64,000 nucleotides of DNA from Acidobacteriota bacterium (GTDB lineage Bacteria; Acidobacteriota; Terriglobia; Acidiferrales; UBA7541). Positions 1 to 10,581 of the stretch are shown here, one piece after another. The notes under the pieces were generated by a model. It worked only from the letters and a program-made list of their open reading frames with translations. It had not been told where the DNA came from and searched no databases. Where the stretch lies: contig JABCYZ010000028.1 of assembly GCA_013289955.1 (NCBI GenBank), positions 1 through 64,000 on the forward strand. The letters run 5' to 3'. The translations under genes and the position numbers were made by a program. Position 1 is the first letter of the stretch, and every line of letters starts with the position of its first letter.

Positions 1-123
1 AGACAAACTGGGTACACTCTGTGCTCATAAGGCTGTTGCTCCTCCTTGGCAGGATTTCTTTCTAGACAAAAGAGTTATGCCATGAAGCAACAGCCTTTTT
101 CAATTTAGAATGAGAATTTCGGG

Positions 124-1083
124 CTAGGAGCTGCCGATCAGATAGCCCGTGAAGAAAACCAGCAGGCCGCCGACAATTACCTGGAACGCCGCCTGCAAAA
201 ACGGGGTATCCATATACCGGTGCCGGATGTAACTGATGATCCCCAACTCAACGCAAACCACAATGACCGCGACAATCGTCGCGAGGTGAAAATTGGAAAT
301 CAAAAAGGGAAGCGTGTGCCCGATTCCCCCCGCTGTTGTCATCGCCCCGGTCACCGTGCCGCGCAGCCAAGGCGATCCCCGCCCTGTTAACGATCCATCA
401 TCGGAGAGCCCCTCCGAAAAGGCCATCGAGATCCCCGCCCCAATCGATGCCGCCAGTCCCACTCGAAATGCGTCCCAGCTTTGGTGCGTGGCGAAGGCCG
501 CCGCAAAGAGCGGCGCCAGCGTCGATACGGATCCATCCATCAATCCCGCAAGTCCTGGCTGTACGATTTGCAGCAGGATCAGCTTGCGATGCGACTCGTC
601 TTCCTGCGCGCGGGCGGGCTCGGTCAAATGCTTCTCTTCGAGGCCGTCTGCCGTTGCCTCGTGTTTGCGCTCTTCATCCGCCAGTTTATTCAACAGCTCC
701 CGCGTCGGGGCATCCGCAATGCGGCTTACGGCTCGCGAATAAAATCGCGCCGCCTCCATCTCCATCACCTTGGCTTGCTTCCTGGCCACGTTTACGCCCA
801 GCGGCCGCACCAGCCACGTTGGCCTGCGTTGCAGGAAACCCTTCACGTTTTCGCGCCGGATCAGCGGGATGTGATCGCCAAAGCGCTGGCGAAACATCGC
901 CAGCAGCCGGTCCCGGTGCACCACTTCTTCCGCGCGCATCTCCTCAAACATCTGCGCCGTGGCCGGATACGTCTCCCGCAAAGCATCCGCAAACTCGCCA
1001 AAGATGCGGCTGTCTTCCTCTTCCGAGGAGATCGCCAGGGCCAGAATTTCTTTTTCTGATAATTCCTTGAATTTCTTGAGCAT
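124..1083 (-). CDS. mbfA: Membrane-bound ferritin-like / VIT1-CCC1 family protein (MbfA-like)
   Basis: N-terminal rubrerythrin-like helices with E..EE..H motifs (EEEDSRIFGEFADAL, EEVVHRDRL, ADEERKHE) followed by a VIT1-type membrane domain (GLAGLMDGSVSTLAPLFAAAFAT). Start set at MLKKFKEL rather than the longer ORF start. Confidence 0.85.
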   Translation of the reverse strand: MLKKFKELSEKEILALAISSEEEDSRIFGEFADALRETYPATAQMFEEMRAEEVVHRDRLLAMFRQRFGDHIPLIRRENVKGFLQRRPTWLVRPLGVNVARKQAKVMEMEAARFYSRAVSRIADAPTRELLNKLADEERKHEATADGLEEKHLTEPARAQEDESHRKLILLQIVQPGLAGLMDGSVSTLAPLFAAAFATHQSWDAFRVGLAASIGAGISMAFSEGLSDDGSLTGRGSPWLRGTVTGAMTTAGGIGHTLPFLISNFHLATIVAVIVVCVELGIISYIRHRYMDTPFLQAAFQVIVGGLLVFFTGYLIGSS

Positions 1084-1159
1084 CGGCACTTCCTCGAGTT
1101 TTATCGAGGAAGAGAATCGCACAAACGGTGGAAAGAAGTCACCTACAGGTGGGAAATGC

Positions 1160-1203
1160 CCGGTAGCACAGCCACTCTTGGCTGTGGGCTCTCGACCTAC
1201 CGG
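1160..1203. terminator. Nested inverted repeat just downstream of the LuxR-type gene
   Basis: Outer arms ccggtag/ctaccgg (1160-1166/1197-1203), inner arms cacagcc/ggctgtg (1167-1173/1180-1186). Lies directly after the minus-strand stop at 1204. Confidence 0.5.
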
Positions 1204-1992
1204 CTAAACCAAAAACCCCTGCGTACGGCAAAGATGCACAATCCCAAATCGATCTCCCGCTCCGACCTTATGCTTCATGCGGTACAGATGATTTTTCACC
1301 GTCTGCTCCGACAAGCAGAATTGGTTCGCAATTTCCTTGTTCGTCAGTCCCTGCGCGATCAGCGGCACGATTTGCTGCTCGCGCCGTGTCAGCCCCAGCC
1401 TGGGATGAACGGTCGCCGAGTGCACCGACGTAGCCTCGCGCTCAAAAAACCGGAACAGCAATGCGCAAAGCGCCCCCGGGCACACCGCCTCGCCCGCTTG
1501 CACTGCGTGCATCGCTTCCAAAACGTCTTCCGCCGAAGCATCCCTCGGCAGGTACCCTCTGATCCCGGCACGCACGTATTGAAAAAACTCGGTCTCGTCT
1601 TCCGTCATGCCCACGAGCAGGATTCGCACCGCCGGCGCCGTAAGCCGCACCTGGCGAATTACGTAAATATCTTCCGCTAGGCTCCCGCGTGACGTCAGCA
1701 GCAAGATATCGGCTCTCTCTTCGAGCATTCCTTCCACCCGGAAAGGCCCGGCGGCGTTCAATCCCACCACATCGATGTCACCCTGCCGCGTTAGCATCCG
1801 CGAGAGCGCTTCGCGCAACAACCGGTTCTCGGCCGCAACGTACACACGCGCCCGCGCCTCTGCACCACCATTGGCACGCATCCGCGGTGCATCTCCCTCC
1901 ACCGGGGTGTTACCCCGCCGCTCTCCCCGGAAGAGTTCGTTCCGCTGGCCAGTTCCTGAGGCAAGTGAGCTTCGGCGCGCCGCTGTATTCAT
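1204..1992 (-). CDS. LuxR/NarL-family response-regulator-like transcription factor
   Basis: C-terminal LuxR HTH (LTRREQQIVPLIAQGLTNKEIANQFCLSEQTVKNHLYRMKHKVGAGDR). Receiver-like N-terminus. Confidence 0.85.
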   Translation of the reverse strand: MNTAARRSSLASGTGQRNELFRGERRGNTPVEGDAPRMRANGGAEARARVYVAAENRLLREALSRMLTRQGDIDVVGLNAAGPFRVEGMLEERADILLLTSRGSLAEDIYVIRQVRLTAPAVRILLVGMTEDETEFFQYVRAGIRGYLPRDASAEDVLEAMHAVQAGEAVCPGALCALLFRFFEREATSVHSATVHPRLGLTRREQQIVPLIAQGLTNKEIANQFCLSEQTVKNHLYRMKHKVGAGDRFGIVHLCRTQGFLV

Positions 1993-2411
1993 GGTGGGTT
2001 TTTCTCCTGCGATCTCTGCTACCGTCCTGCGCTTGCATTTCTTTCAGCGAACTCGCATTTGCGGGCAGCAACCCACTTCTGCAATTTCAAAGCCGCACTC
2101 CCTTATGGCCTTCCATCCCGCATCCCCAAATATCTCCCATCGTACCTATCTCTTAGGGCCGGACTTCGTGGGGACCGTATTTTTGCCGAGTCCCACATCG
2201 GTACCAATCCCCCTCTGCGGCTTCACTTCGGAACTCACTCATTAAATCCTTCTTATTCTTCCTCTTACCGAAAATACTCGCCCTCCGTCCCTTCCTTTCG
2301 CAGTACTTCCGTACTATCATTCCTTCAGAGCGTCCTACTGTTTTCGGGTACGTCTCAGCTATAGGTTTTGTATTTTCTAAGCCTTACACTCTCTCTAGAA
2401 ACATCCCATCG

Positions 2412-2843
2412 GTGAGAGGCAAGGCATTCATGGAGACCCAGCAGAGCATTATGGGCAAGACACCCAGCACCACCATTACCACCGCTTCAAAACCCAAAAC
2501 TACGGAACGCCGCGGCAGTCGTCGCTGCAGAATCACTCAGCTTATGCGCATCCGTCCTTCCGATCCTGAAAAGGATCATTTCGACGACATGCGCGGAACA
2601 CTCAGCGTTTCTCGCAGCGGCGTTTATTTCCAGACCAGCGAGCCGGCTTACGAAATCGGCATGCGTCTATTTCTCACTCTTCCTTATTCGCAGGATCCCA
2701 TGTCGATGAATCGCGAATACCTCGCCGAAGTTGTGCGCAGGGATCCTCTCTCCACCGGCATGTTCGGCGTCGGCCTGAAAATCCTCATGGAAATGGGCAT
2801 GCAACAGCCCACGGTAACGGACATCTGGTCAACGCGTCGGTAG
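2412..2843 (+). CDS. PilZ-domain-like protein
   Basis: RRGSRRCRITQLMRIRP...LSVSRSGVYFQTSEPAYEIGMRLFLTLPY resembles the PilZ fold and motif pattern. Confidence 0.55.
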   Translation: MRGKAFMETQQSIMGKTPSTTITTASKPKTTERRGSRRCRITQLMRIRPSDPEKDHFDDMRGTLSVSRSGVYFQTSEPAYEIGMRLFLTLPYSQDPMSMNREYLAEVVRRDPLSTGMFGVGLKILMEMGMQQPTVTDIWSTRR

Positions 2844-2876
2844 CCTCGCCCCGCCGCAACTCAACTCATTCTAGAA

Positions 2877-2919
2877 ACAAGAAAGGGCGGGTGGCTTGGG
2901 GCCATCCGCCCTTTCTTGT
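2877..2919. terminator. Strong hairpin between convergent genes (bidirectional terminator)
   Basis: Perfect 14-bp arms acaagaaagggcgg / ccgccctttcttgt extended by gtgg/ccat. A-rich and T-rich flanks on either side. Confidence 0.85.
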
Positions 2920-2946
2920 CGTTTGGGGGTTGGAGAGAACTCGATA

Positions 2947-3408
2947 CTAATCCTGTCCGAACATTCGCAACGTCTTGTGCCGGATAATTCCCAGTTGCCG
3001 GTTGATCGGGTGCTGCCGCGTCAGAAAGGTCAGTACCGGAGGGCGCCGCTCGACGAGCCTGTTCATCGCAATCGTCAATCGCACGTCCCGCCGCGCGAAC
3101 TTCAGTCCCGACTGCAGTGCTTCGACCGCTTCATCTCGCCGTCCCGCTGTCGCGTACACTTCCGCAAGATTTAGGTAAAGCTGCGCCTGGTTCCGCTTCA
3201 TCCGCACCGCCGTGTCGCACAACCGCTCAGCTTCGCCCCACTTCTGCTCGGAGCGCGCCAGTACCACTCCCAGGTACGACATGTAGTACGGATTATTTCT
3301 ATCCAAGTCCACCGCCCGCTTCATATGCGGTAACGCCTTTACAGCATAGTTATCTCGCAGCAGCGTCAACCCGGTCTTGAATTCGCGGAACGCTTCCGTG
3401 TCCATCAT
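2947..3408 (-). CDS. Tetratricopeptide repeat protein
   Basis: TPR-like repeats (AVKALPHMKRAVDLDRNNPYYMSYLGVVLARSEQKWGEAERL; AQLYLNLAEVYATAGRRDEAVEALQSGLKFAR). Confidence 0.75.
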   Translation of the reverse strand: MMDTEAFREFKTGLTLLRDNYAVKALPHMKRAVDLDRNNPYYMSYLGVVLARSEQKWGEAERLCDTAVRMKRNQAQLYLNLAEVYATAGRRDEAVEALQSGLKFARRDVRLTIAMNRLVERRPPVLTFLTRQHPINRQLGIIRHKTLRMFGQD

Positions 3409-3854
3409 GGATTCACCTCGTGGCCCCCATCCTTTTCAGGACGGGCTAGGATTAGGACTCCCCGGGAAGCTGGAAACTTGCCGCGCACTGCAAAAAGAGG
3501 ACACTAACCGCCCGGGTGCCGGGCTTGGCTGAGGTAACCGCTTGGCGGTTACCCAAGAAGCCGACCGCCTGGCAGTTACCCATAAAAATGTTGCATTCAC
3601 CCAGTTGGTGTTCGGTACAGCGGAGAGCAGTGTCGCGTTTTCGGTTTCCCATCCCAGTCCTTCTTGAACCTACGCGCACTTTGTTCAGGAATCTACTGAC
3701 CGGTGGGACAGTCTTGGTTCAGCCGCACTGAAGTAGTAGCGGGCTTGGAGAGGACAGTATGTAAAATCTCCGCATATCTAGCCGCTTTTTCACGTTTTGC
3801 TTTTTCGAAGGAGCCAAGCCTGCCGGACGTCCACCGGATTCCCGAGTGCATGCA

Positions 3855-4949
3855 TTACTTCGTCAGCTTCTTCCAGCCCTTCCGCCAGTCTTCCCAATCC
3901 TTGAGTGTGGCTTTGCACATCGCTTTGGCCGCTTTGTGCAGCCAACGGCCTTTTCTCTGCGCCAGATCGCGCTTGACCTGCGGAATGGCCTGCGGAGTAC
4001 CGAAGTGCATGTTGCCCGTTTCCCATCCCATCGAATAAAGCAGGCGCGCTTCATCCCGGTCCGCCGTCAGGGAAACCAGCTCGATTCTGGAGCAGTCTGG
4101 CGCCAGCCGGCGCACCACCCATCTGTTGTGAAAGCGAACGAAAGGATCTAATACGCGCAAACAGCGCGTGACGAGTCTGGGTCCGTAGACCACCGCCGAC
4201 GACGTCTTACTGTTCCATGCAGATGCCGACGGCCTGATCGCTTTCGCCTCGCGCGCAATGTATGCGCCGCCCGAGGAAGAAAGTGCCACTATCCGCGGGT
4301 GGCCCAGACTCCCGAGGCCCGCGATTCGCTTTCTCAACTGATACACACTTTTGAGCGGCAGCGATTCCTCGAGCAATTCCCGAACTTCGTCCGGAGCTTT
4401 TGCGGTGAATGGCGGCAGGTGCGTCAGCTTCTCCCAAAAATGAACGGGGTCGCGCAGCTTGCTCAGGGCCATCAGCCTCAGCCACTGGTGATCTTCCGCC
4501 AGTATGAACGGTCTCCCCCCGGCTGCCAGAGCGTCGCGGTAGCCTTCCTCGACGGCTTCTGAAGCCTCGCGTCTCGGCATGCGCAGATGCTCTCCAAGGA
4601 TCGCCAGGTACGCGCTCGTCGTGAGCCGCACCAGGTCAATCGCGTACGACGATGGGTAGACCTCATCTAGATCATTTACGCCCCAGATGAGCCGCCCCTC
4701 CAGATCCCGCCAGGTTCCAAAATTCTCGACATGCAAGTCTCCCACGGCCAGGACTTTGGGAGCTTTGGCAAGCTCGCCACAGACTTCCGGCCAGAGCTGC
4801 AACCACCTGTAAAAGGTCGCACGGAAGAAAGGGAAAGCCGCTTCCGCCATCAAACGATGCTTGAGGCGCAGATCCTGCTTGATAATGGGAAGCTGCGCGC
4901 TCAGCCAGGTCTCGAATTCCCGCGTTGCTTCAATGATTCCTTGCTTCAT
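3855..4949 (-). CDS. DUF2252 family protein
   Basis: VLAVGDLHVENFGTWRDLEGRLIWGVNDLDEVYPSSYAIDLVRLTTSA is typical of DUF2252. Start placed at MKQGIIEATREF, downstream of the glyA stop. Confidence 0.8.
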   Translation of the reverse strand: MKQGIIEATREFETWLSAQLPIIKQDLRLKHRLMAEAAFPFFRATFYRWLQLWPEVCGELAKAPKVLAVGDLHVENFGTWRDLEGRLIWGVNDLDEVYPSSYAIDLVRLTTSAYLAILGEHLRMPRREASEAVEEGYRDALAAGGRPFILAEDHQWLRLMALSKLRDPVHFWEKLTHLPPFTAKAPDEVRELLEESLPLKSVYQLRKRIAGLGSLGHPRIVALSSSGGAYIAREAKAIRPSASAWNSKTSSAVVYGPRLVTRCLRVLDPFVRFHNRWVVRRLAPDCSRIELVSLTADRDEARLLYSMGWETGNMHFGTPQAIPQVKRDLAQRKGRWLHKAAKAMCKATLKDWEDWRKGWKKLTK

Positions 4950-4956
4950 CTGGGCT

Positions 4957-6261
4957 TTACACGCTCGCGTGTTCTGCGCGAGAAGTCCCGCGCACACGCG
5001 ATTCGTAGATGGGAAAACGCGCCGCGAAATCGGCAACCTGCTTCCGCACCCTCTGCTCGGTCTCCCGGTCGCCCAGGTGTGAAAGAACTTCTCCAATCCA
5101 CGCGCCGATCTGCTCCATCTCCGATTCGCGCATTCCGCGTGTCGTCACCGAGGGACTTCCCAGCCGGATTCCGCCGCCCTTCATGGGCGGCAGCGGATCG
5201 AACGGAATAGAATTCTTGTTCACCGTGATCCCCGCGCGATCCAGCGCCTTTTCCGCATCGCTTCCGGTTATCCCGCGCGAATGCACCTCGATCAAGAAGA
5301 GGTGATTTTCCGTCCCGCCCGTCACAATCCGGAACCCGCTCTTTGCAACGGCCGCCGCCAAAGCCTTCGCGTTCGCCACCACCTGCCTCTGGTATTCCTT
5401 GAAACTCGGTTCCATCGCTTCCTTCAGGCACACCGCTTTTGCCGCAATGGTATGCACTAGGGGTCCGCCCTGCGTCCCGGGAAAAGTCAGCTTATCCAAC
5501 TCCTTCCCGAACGCGGCTTTGCAAAGCACCAGCCCGCCGCGCGGCCCGCGCAAAGTCTTGTGCGTGGTCGTCGAAACGATATCCGCATGCGGCACCGGGC
5601 TAGGATGCACTCCTGCCGCCACCAACCCCGCGATGTGCGCCATATCCACAAAAAACAGAGCCCCCGCGGATTTCGCGGCCCTGGCAATCCGCTCAAAATC
5701 AATAATCCGCGAATAAGCACTGGCCCCCGCCACAATCATCTTCGGCTTGTGCTCCAAAGCCAGCCTGTCGATCTCCTCGTAATCAATCCGCTCATCCTCT
5801 TTCTTCACGCCGTACGCAATAAACTTGTACATCCGTCCCGAAAAATTCAGAGGATGCCCGTGCGTCAAATGTCCGCCATGTGAAAGGTTCATCCCCAAAA
5901 CCACGTCATCCTTCTGCAAGGTAGACATATAGACCGCGACATTCGCCGAAGTTCCCGAGTGTGCCTGAACATTGGCGTGCTCCGCTCCAAACAGTTCCTT
6001 GGCTCTGTCAATCGCCAACTGCTCCACTTTATCCGCGTACTCGCACCCGCCGTAATACCGCTTCCCCGGATACCCCTCGGCATACTTGTTCGTAAAGATC
6101 GATCCCATCGCCTCCAGCACCGCCTCCGAAACCAGGTTCTCCGATGGAATCAACTCCAGTCCGGTAGCCTGCCGCTGCGCCTCTTCCTGCAACAATTCCG
6201 CTATCGCCGGGTCCACCGCTTCCAGCGGCCTCTGCATCCGTTCGTTGGCTTCCGTAGTCAT
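4957..6261 (-). CDS. glyA: Serine hydroxymethyltransferase
   Basis: Full-length match to SHMT signatures ([62 protein letters not shown]). Confidence 0.98.
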   Translation of the reverse strand: MTTEANERMQRPLEAVDPAIAELLQEEAQRQATGLELIPSENLVSEAVLEAMGSIFTNKYAEGYPGKRYYGGCEYADKVEQLAIDRAKELFGAEHANVQAHSGTSANVAVYMSTLQKDDVVLGMNLSHGGHLTHGHPLNFSGRMYKFIAYGVKKEDERIDYEEIDRLALEHKPKMIVAGASAYSRIIDFERIARAAKSAGALFFVDMAHIAGLVAAGVHPSPVPHADIVSTTTHKTLRGPRGGLVLCKAAFGKELDKLTFPGTQGGPLVHTIAAKAVCLKEAMEPSFKEYQRQVVANAKALAAAVAKSGFRIVTGGTENHLFLIEVHSRGITGSDAEKALDRAGITVNKNSIPFDPLPPMKGGGIRLGSPSVTTRGMRESEMEQIGAWIGEVLSHLGDRETEQRVRKQVADFAARFPIYESRVRGTSRAEHASV

Positions 6262-6441
6262 CTCGGTTGTCCTATCAACTCAAATTCAATTCAGCCCAGC
6301 TCATTCCTATAATCTCAGTCAGGGTTCACCATCTTACCCTGCCGATAGCCGTTCTGCGTAGCAACAGCTCTTTGCCAAGGCTGCCCGAACTAGAGAATGG
6401 CCTCAGGAAGTTCTGCGATTTCGGACTGCGGCCGCCGGCTC

Positions 6442-7434
6442 TCACTGCCTTGGAGTCTCTGACGCGCCTCGGCTCGTAAGATTCGTGATGTCGATGCCGT
6501 GGAACATGCCGAGCACCTCATCGGACTCGCGAGACTTCTTGGGCCCAAATGTCGACCCGTCCGAAAACACAACCAAGTCCAAGGTGATTTTGTAGCTAGC
6601 GCGGCTTCCATCGGCAAGGTAGGAAAACTTGCGTGGTCCGGCTACCCAGGTCGCTCCGGGCAAAAGATAGTGAGACGGGATTCCCTGCGTCTCGAGTTCC
6701 TTGGTTGTGACGCTACGAAGAGAGGCCCCGTTGTCGGGGTCGAAAAAGCGTGTCGTAAACACATAACCGCGAATGGGGGCTGTCCCTACATTGGTGGCCT
6801 CGACCGCCACCATCGTCTGGCCACTTTCCTCGCGCCAGATACCCGATTCGATCCGCAGCGGCCCAATCGTCTCGAACTCGATGTCTTCCACGGGAACCGG
6901 TCCTCCGCGCGGCAGAATGGGAGATACATACCTCAACAGGTCGGTCGTCTTCACGCTGAAGTCCATGCCGTCGATTGTCCCAATAAGGCGATGAGATTCC
7001 GGCAGCGATGCCGGCCCCCAAATCGAACCGTCTGCGAACTCCAGGACGTCAACGACTGCGGTAACGACAACAGCGGTTCCCGCGTCGATCTCGGCAACCG
7101 AACAGATGGTGCGCGTCCACTCCGCTCCATCGGCGATCATTGGTTCGCGCGAATCGCGAACGTCTTGAACGGTTTGTTCCGTGAAGACCTTGCCGGTCAC
7201 CGTGTCACGGGCCGTAAGCCTGACGAGGTAACCTCGAAGGGGTTGTGCACCCGCATAGTGCAACTGCACTACTAGGCCCTTTCCGGAATGGCAGCTCGCG
7301 CCGAGAGATGTTGAGAACTGGGCCGCCACGCTCAACGGCGAAACGGCTATTTTTATCTTCTCATCCTGTGCCGCAGCCGCCAGGAAGGGGACTAGAGCCA
7401 GGGCGAATAGAAGCAAAGCGGGCTTGTGGCACAT
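6442..7434 (-). CDS. Hypothetical secreted protein
   Basis: Signal peptide (LLLFALALVPFLAAAAQ). Long ORF without a family I recognise. Confidence 0.6.
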   Translation of the reverse strand: MCHKPALLLFALALVPFLAAAAQDEKIKIAVSPLSVAAQFSTSLGASCHSGKGLVVQLHYAGAQPLRGYLVRLTARDTVTGKVFTEQTVQDVRDSREPMIADGAEWTRTICSVAEIDAGTAVVVTAVVDVLEFADGSIWGPASLPESHRLIGTIDGMDFSVKTTDLLRYVSPILPRGGPVPVEDIEFETIGPLRIESGIWREESGQTMVAVEATNVGTAPIRGYVFTTRFFDPDNGASLRSVTTKELETQGIPSHYLLPGATWVAGPRKFSYLADGSRASYKITLDLVVFSDGSTFGPKKSRESDEVLGMFHGIDITNLTSRGASETPRQ

Positions 7435-7689
7435 GGTTCGCTCCTCAGGTGTAAACCACTGGAGAGATAGACGTGGCCGCGAGAGAGTATGGTAACGGAC
7501 AGAAGGCCGGGAAAACGAGCCGATGATCTGTTTGGCGGAAGGGCGTCAGGGGCCATAATCTCCCCGCCAGCAACTATCTGGGTTACGATGGCAGGATCTC
7601 ACTGCCGTTTGGATTTATCAAATAAAGAATGATTCTGCACGTATAAATGCCTTCAGCGGGAAAAAGGCCAGCGCAGCGGAGGACCGCCA

Positions 7690-8667
7690 ATGAAAGCTGC
7701 TGTCTATACCAGGTACGGACCTCCGGATGTTCTCCAGATCATGGATGTCGAGAAGCCCGTTCCTCGGGACAACGAAGTCTTGATAAAAGTTTGCGCGGCG
7801 AGCCTCAATCCGCTTGACTGGCACTTCATGAGAGGCACGCCGTACGCCGTTCGCATCATCGCCGGGTTGCGAAAACCAAAATTCTCGGGGCTAGGCGTGG
7901 ACGTTGCCGGCCAGGTCGAAGCTCTTGGTGCCAAGGTATCGCAGTTCAAACTCGGCGACGAGGTTTTTGGCTCTTGCAAAGGGGCCTTTGCCGAGTACGT
8001 CTGTGCTTCCGAATCAGCCGTGGTCATGAAGCCAGCTACTGTGACATTCGAGCAAGCCGCCGCCGTACCCGTGGCCGCCTATACCGCTTTGCAGGGTCTT
8101 CGCGACAAGGGACACCTCCGGCCAGGTCAGAAGGTTCTGGTTAACGGTGCTGCGGGAGGTGTAGGTACATTCGCAGTGCAGATCGCCAAGTCCTTCGGTG
8201 CGGATGTCACTGGCGTATGCAGTACCAGGAATCTCAGCATGGTCCGGTCCATCGGTGCAGATCGGGTCATCGACTACACACTGGAGGATTTCACAAAAAG
8301 TGCATCGCGCTACGACCTGTTTTTCGACGGCGTTGGGAACCATTCCTTGTCAGCTTCCAGGCGCGTTCTAAATCCCAAGGGAATTTACATCGGCGCGGGC
8401 GGGACGACCGACAACTGGACGATCGGTCCTTTGCTGCGTGCGGTTTCTTCTCTGGTGTTGTCGCTGTTCGGGGACCAGAAGCTGCTCATGCTTCTCGCTA
8501 AACCCAGCAAAGAGGATCTCGCCTGGATGCGCGAGCACATGGAATCCGGAGAGATAACGCCAGTCATCGACAGGCGTTACAATTTGAACGAAGTTCCTGA
8601 GGCCATCCGCTATCTGGAAATAGGGCACGCCCGCGGAAAAGTGATCATAACCTTAGAAAAGAACTAG
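7690..8667 (+). CDS. NAD(P)-dependent alcohol dehydrogenase / quinone oxidoreductase (MDR superfamily)
   Basis: MKAAVYTRYGPPDVLQIMDVEKPVPRDNEVLIKVCAASLNPLDW and GAAGGVGTFAVQIAKSFGADVTGVCS. Confidence 0.92.
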   Translation: MKAAVYTRYGPPDVLQIMDVEKPVPRDNEVLIKVCAASLNPLDWHFMRGTPYAVRIIAGLRKPKFSGLGVDVAGQVEALGAKVSQFKLGDEVFGSCKGAFAEYVCASESAVVMKPATVTFEQAAAVPVAAYTALQGLRDKGHLRPGQKVLVNGAAGGVGTFAVQIAKSFGADVTGVCSTRNLSMVRSIGADRVIDYTLEDFTKSASRYDLFFDGVGNHSLSASRRVLNPKGIYIGAGGTTDNWTIGPLLRAVSSLVLSLFGDQKLLMLLAKPSKEDLAWMREHMESGEITPVIDRRYNLNEVPEAIRYLEIGHARGKVIITLEKN

Positions 8668-8788
8668 AAAATGTGGAAATGCCCTGGGCGCGGATTTAAA
8701 CAGCCGCTGCCGGCAAAAGGCTTTGCTTTGCGCGCAACGCCGATATAGGCTCCTCCGCTGGTTCCACACACCCCAAGGGGCCTCTGCC

Positions 8789-10459
8789 ATGAACTTGTTC
8801 CGCAATGCTGCAATCATCGCGCTATCTTCTGCCTCGTTCGTCGTTCCTGCTTGCCTCGCACAGCAAGACACCGGCGAACGGGAACGCAAGGTCGATAAAG
8901 TTTTTGCGGCGTTCGACAAGCCCGATTCGCCGGGCTGCGCACTGGGTGTGGTGCGCGATGGTACGTTCATCTACAAAAGGGGCTACGGCGAAGCCAGTCT
9001 CGAACTTGGCGTGCCAATCACTCCCGAATCCGTCTTTTACATGGGCAGTGTCTCGAAACAATTTACCGCTGCCAGTGTCGTGCTCGCCGCCGAGCAAGGT
9101 TATCTCTCGCTCGACGACGACGTCCGCAAATATGTTCCCGAGCTTCCTTCTTACGGCAAGACCATCACGCTCCGCGAGATGCTCCATCACACCAGCGGCT
9201 TTCGCGACATCCTTGGCTTGCTGCTTCTCGCCGGCCGCAATTTCGAGGACATCCACCCCACGCCGGAGCTGCTCGATCTGCTCTCCCGCCAAAAAGCCCT
9301 CAACTACATGCCCGGCGACGAATACCTGTACAGCAACACAAACTTTTTTCTGATGAGCGTGGTTATTCACCGTGCCACCGGCAAGACCCTCACGCAATTC
9401 GCCGATGAAAATATCTTCAGGCCGCTTGGCATGACGCACACGCGCTTCTACGAAGACCACTCCGTCGTCGTCCCCGGCCGCATACCCGCCTACGAGCCGC
9501 GCCCCGGTGGCGGCTTCCGCATCGACTGGTCCACCAATTTCGACAAAGTCGGCGACGGCGGCCTCTTGAGCAGCGTCAGCGACCTCCTTCTCTGGGACCG
9601 CAATTTCTACGACAACAAACTGGGCAAAGGAACTCTGCTGAAGGAGATGCAAACGCCTGGCGTGCTCAACAATGGCAAGCAAATCGAATACGCTCTCGGC
9701 CTCACCATCAGCACCTATCGCGGACTGCCCATCGTCGAGCACGGCGGCGCCCTCTTCGGCTATCGCACCGAGCTATTGCGTTTCCCTCAGCAAAAATTTT
9801 CCGTCATCACCTTGTGCAATGTCGGCACCAGCGGTCCCCGCGCTTTGGCCAATCAAGTCGCGGACATCTATCTCGATGGCCAGCTCTCGCCTGAACCTTC
9901 CGCCTCCGGCGCGGCGGGCATTGACGCCCAGCCTTTCGCGGGGTGGTATCGCAACTTGGAGTCTCACTCGGTCGTGGAAATTACCGCGTCAAAGGAAGGC
10001 CTCGGAGCGTTCAGCACACTATTCAAACCTCGCGACGCGACCCACTTCGTTGCCGCAGTCGGTCCTGAAATTGCGTTCGGCCGCCAACCAGACTCTGGCA
10101 TGCGCCTTACGCTGAGTTTTAAAGACACGGCCGCGCAAATGTTTGAAAGATATGAACCGCTCAAGGCATCTGCGGAGAATTTCGCGCCGTACACTGGCGA
10201 ATACACCAGCGCGGAGCTCGAGGCTACCTATCACTTTGCCGTAAAGGACGGCAAACTTACCCTGGCCACAAACTGGCAGGAACCTGCCGTCCTCGAACCC
10301 ACCGTTTTCGACGAATTCCAGGGCCCGTTCGGCACGGCTTTCGTCTTCCGCCGTGATGGCGGAGGCCATATCACCGGCTGCGATCTCTTCGCCGGCCGCG
10401 TGCGAAACATAGCTTTTACGAAAACCGTGTCAAAGACTGCGGGACAGACTACGAATTAA
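8789..10459 (+). CDS. Serine hydrolase, beta-lactamase family (class C-like)
   Basis: SxxK motif (SVSKQF), YSN motif (YSNTNF), signal peptide. Start placed at MNLFRNAAII. Confidence 0.9.
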   Translation: MNLFRNAAIIALSSASFVVPACLAQQDTGERERKVDKVFAAFDKPDSPGCALGVVRDGTFIYKRGYGEASLELGVPITPESVFYMGSVSKQFTAASVVLAAEQGYLSLDDDVRKYVPELPSYGKTITLREMLHHTSGFRDILGLLLLAGRNFEDIHPTPELLDLLSRQKALNYMPGDEYLYSNTNFFLMSVVIHRATGKTLTQFADENIFRPLGMTHTRFYEDHSVVVPGRIPAYEPRPGGGFRIDWSTNFDKVGDGGLLSSVSDLLLWDRNFYDNKLGKGTLLKEMQTPGVLNNGKQIEYALGLTISTYRGLPIVEHGGALFGYRTELLRFPQQKFSVITLCNVGTSGPRALANQVADIYLDGQLSPEPSASGAAGIDAQPFAGWYRNLESHSVVEITASKEGLGAFSTLFKPRDATHFVAAVGPEIAFGRQPDSGMRLTLSFKDTAAQMFERYEPLKASAENFAPYTGEYTSAELEATYHFAVKDGKLTLATNWQEPAVLEPTVFDEFQGPFGTAFVFRRDGGGHITGCDLFAGRVRNIAFTKTVSKTAGQTTN

Positions 10460-10581
10460 TCTGGTGTCCATCACAGATTCGCGGAGCGCGCCGCTGGATT
10501 TCTCCGAACCACGCGCCCGCTCCGGAATGGCAGAGAGGCTCGCGAGTCGACGGATAAAGATTTTAGTATGCGGAACGGGAG

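Noticed and set aside
3452-3731. Small ORFs (75 and 71 aa) around the 3533 hairpin
   Set aside because: Overlapping on opposite strands and driven by the repeat sequence. No start-site support or domain.
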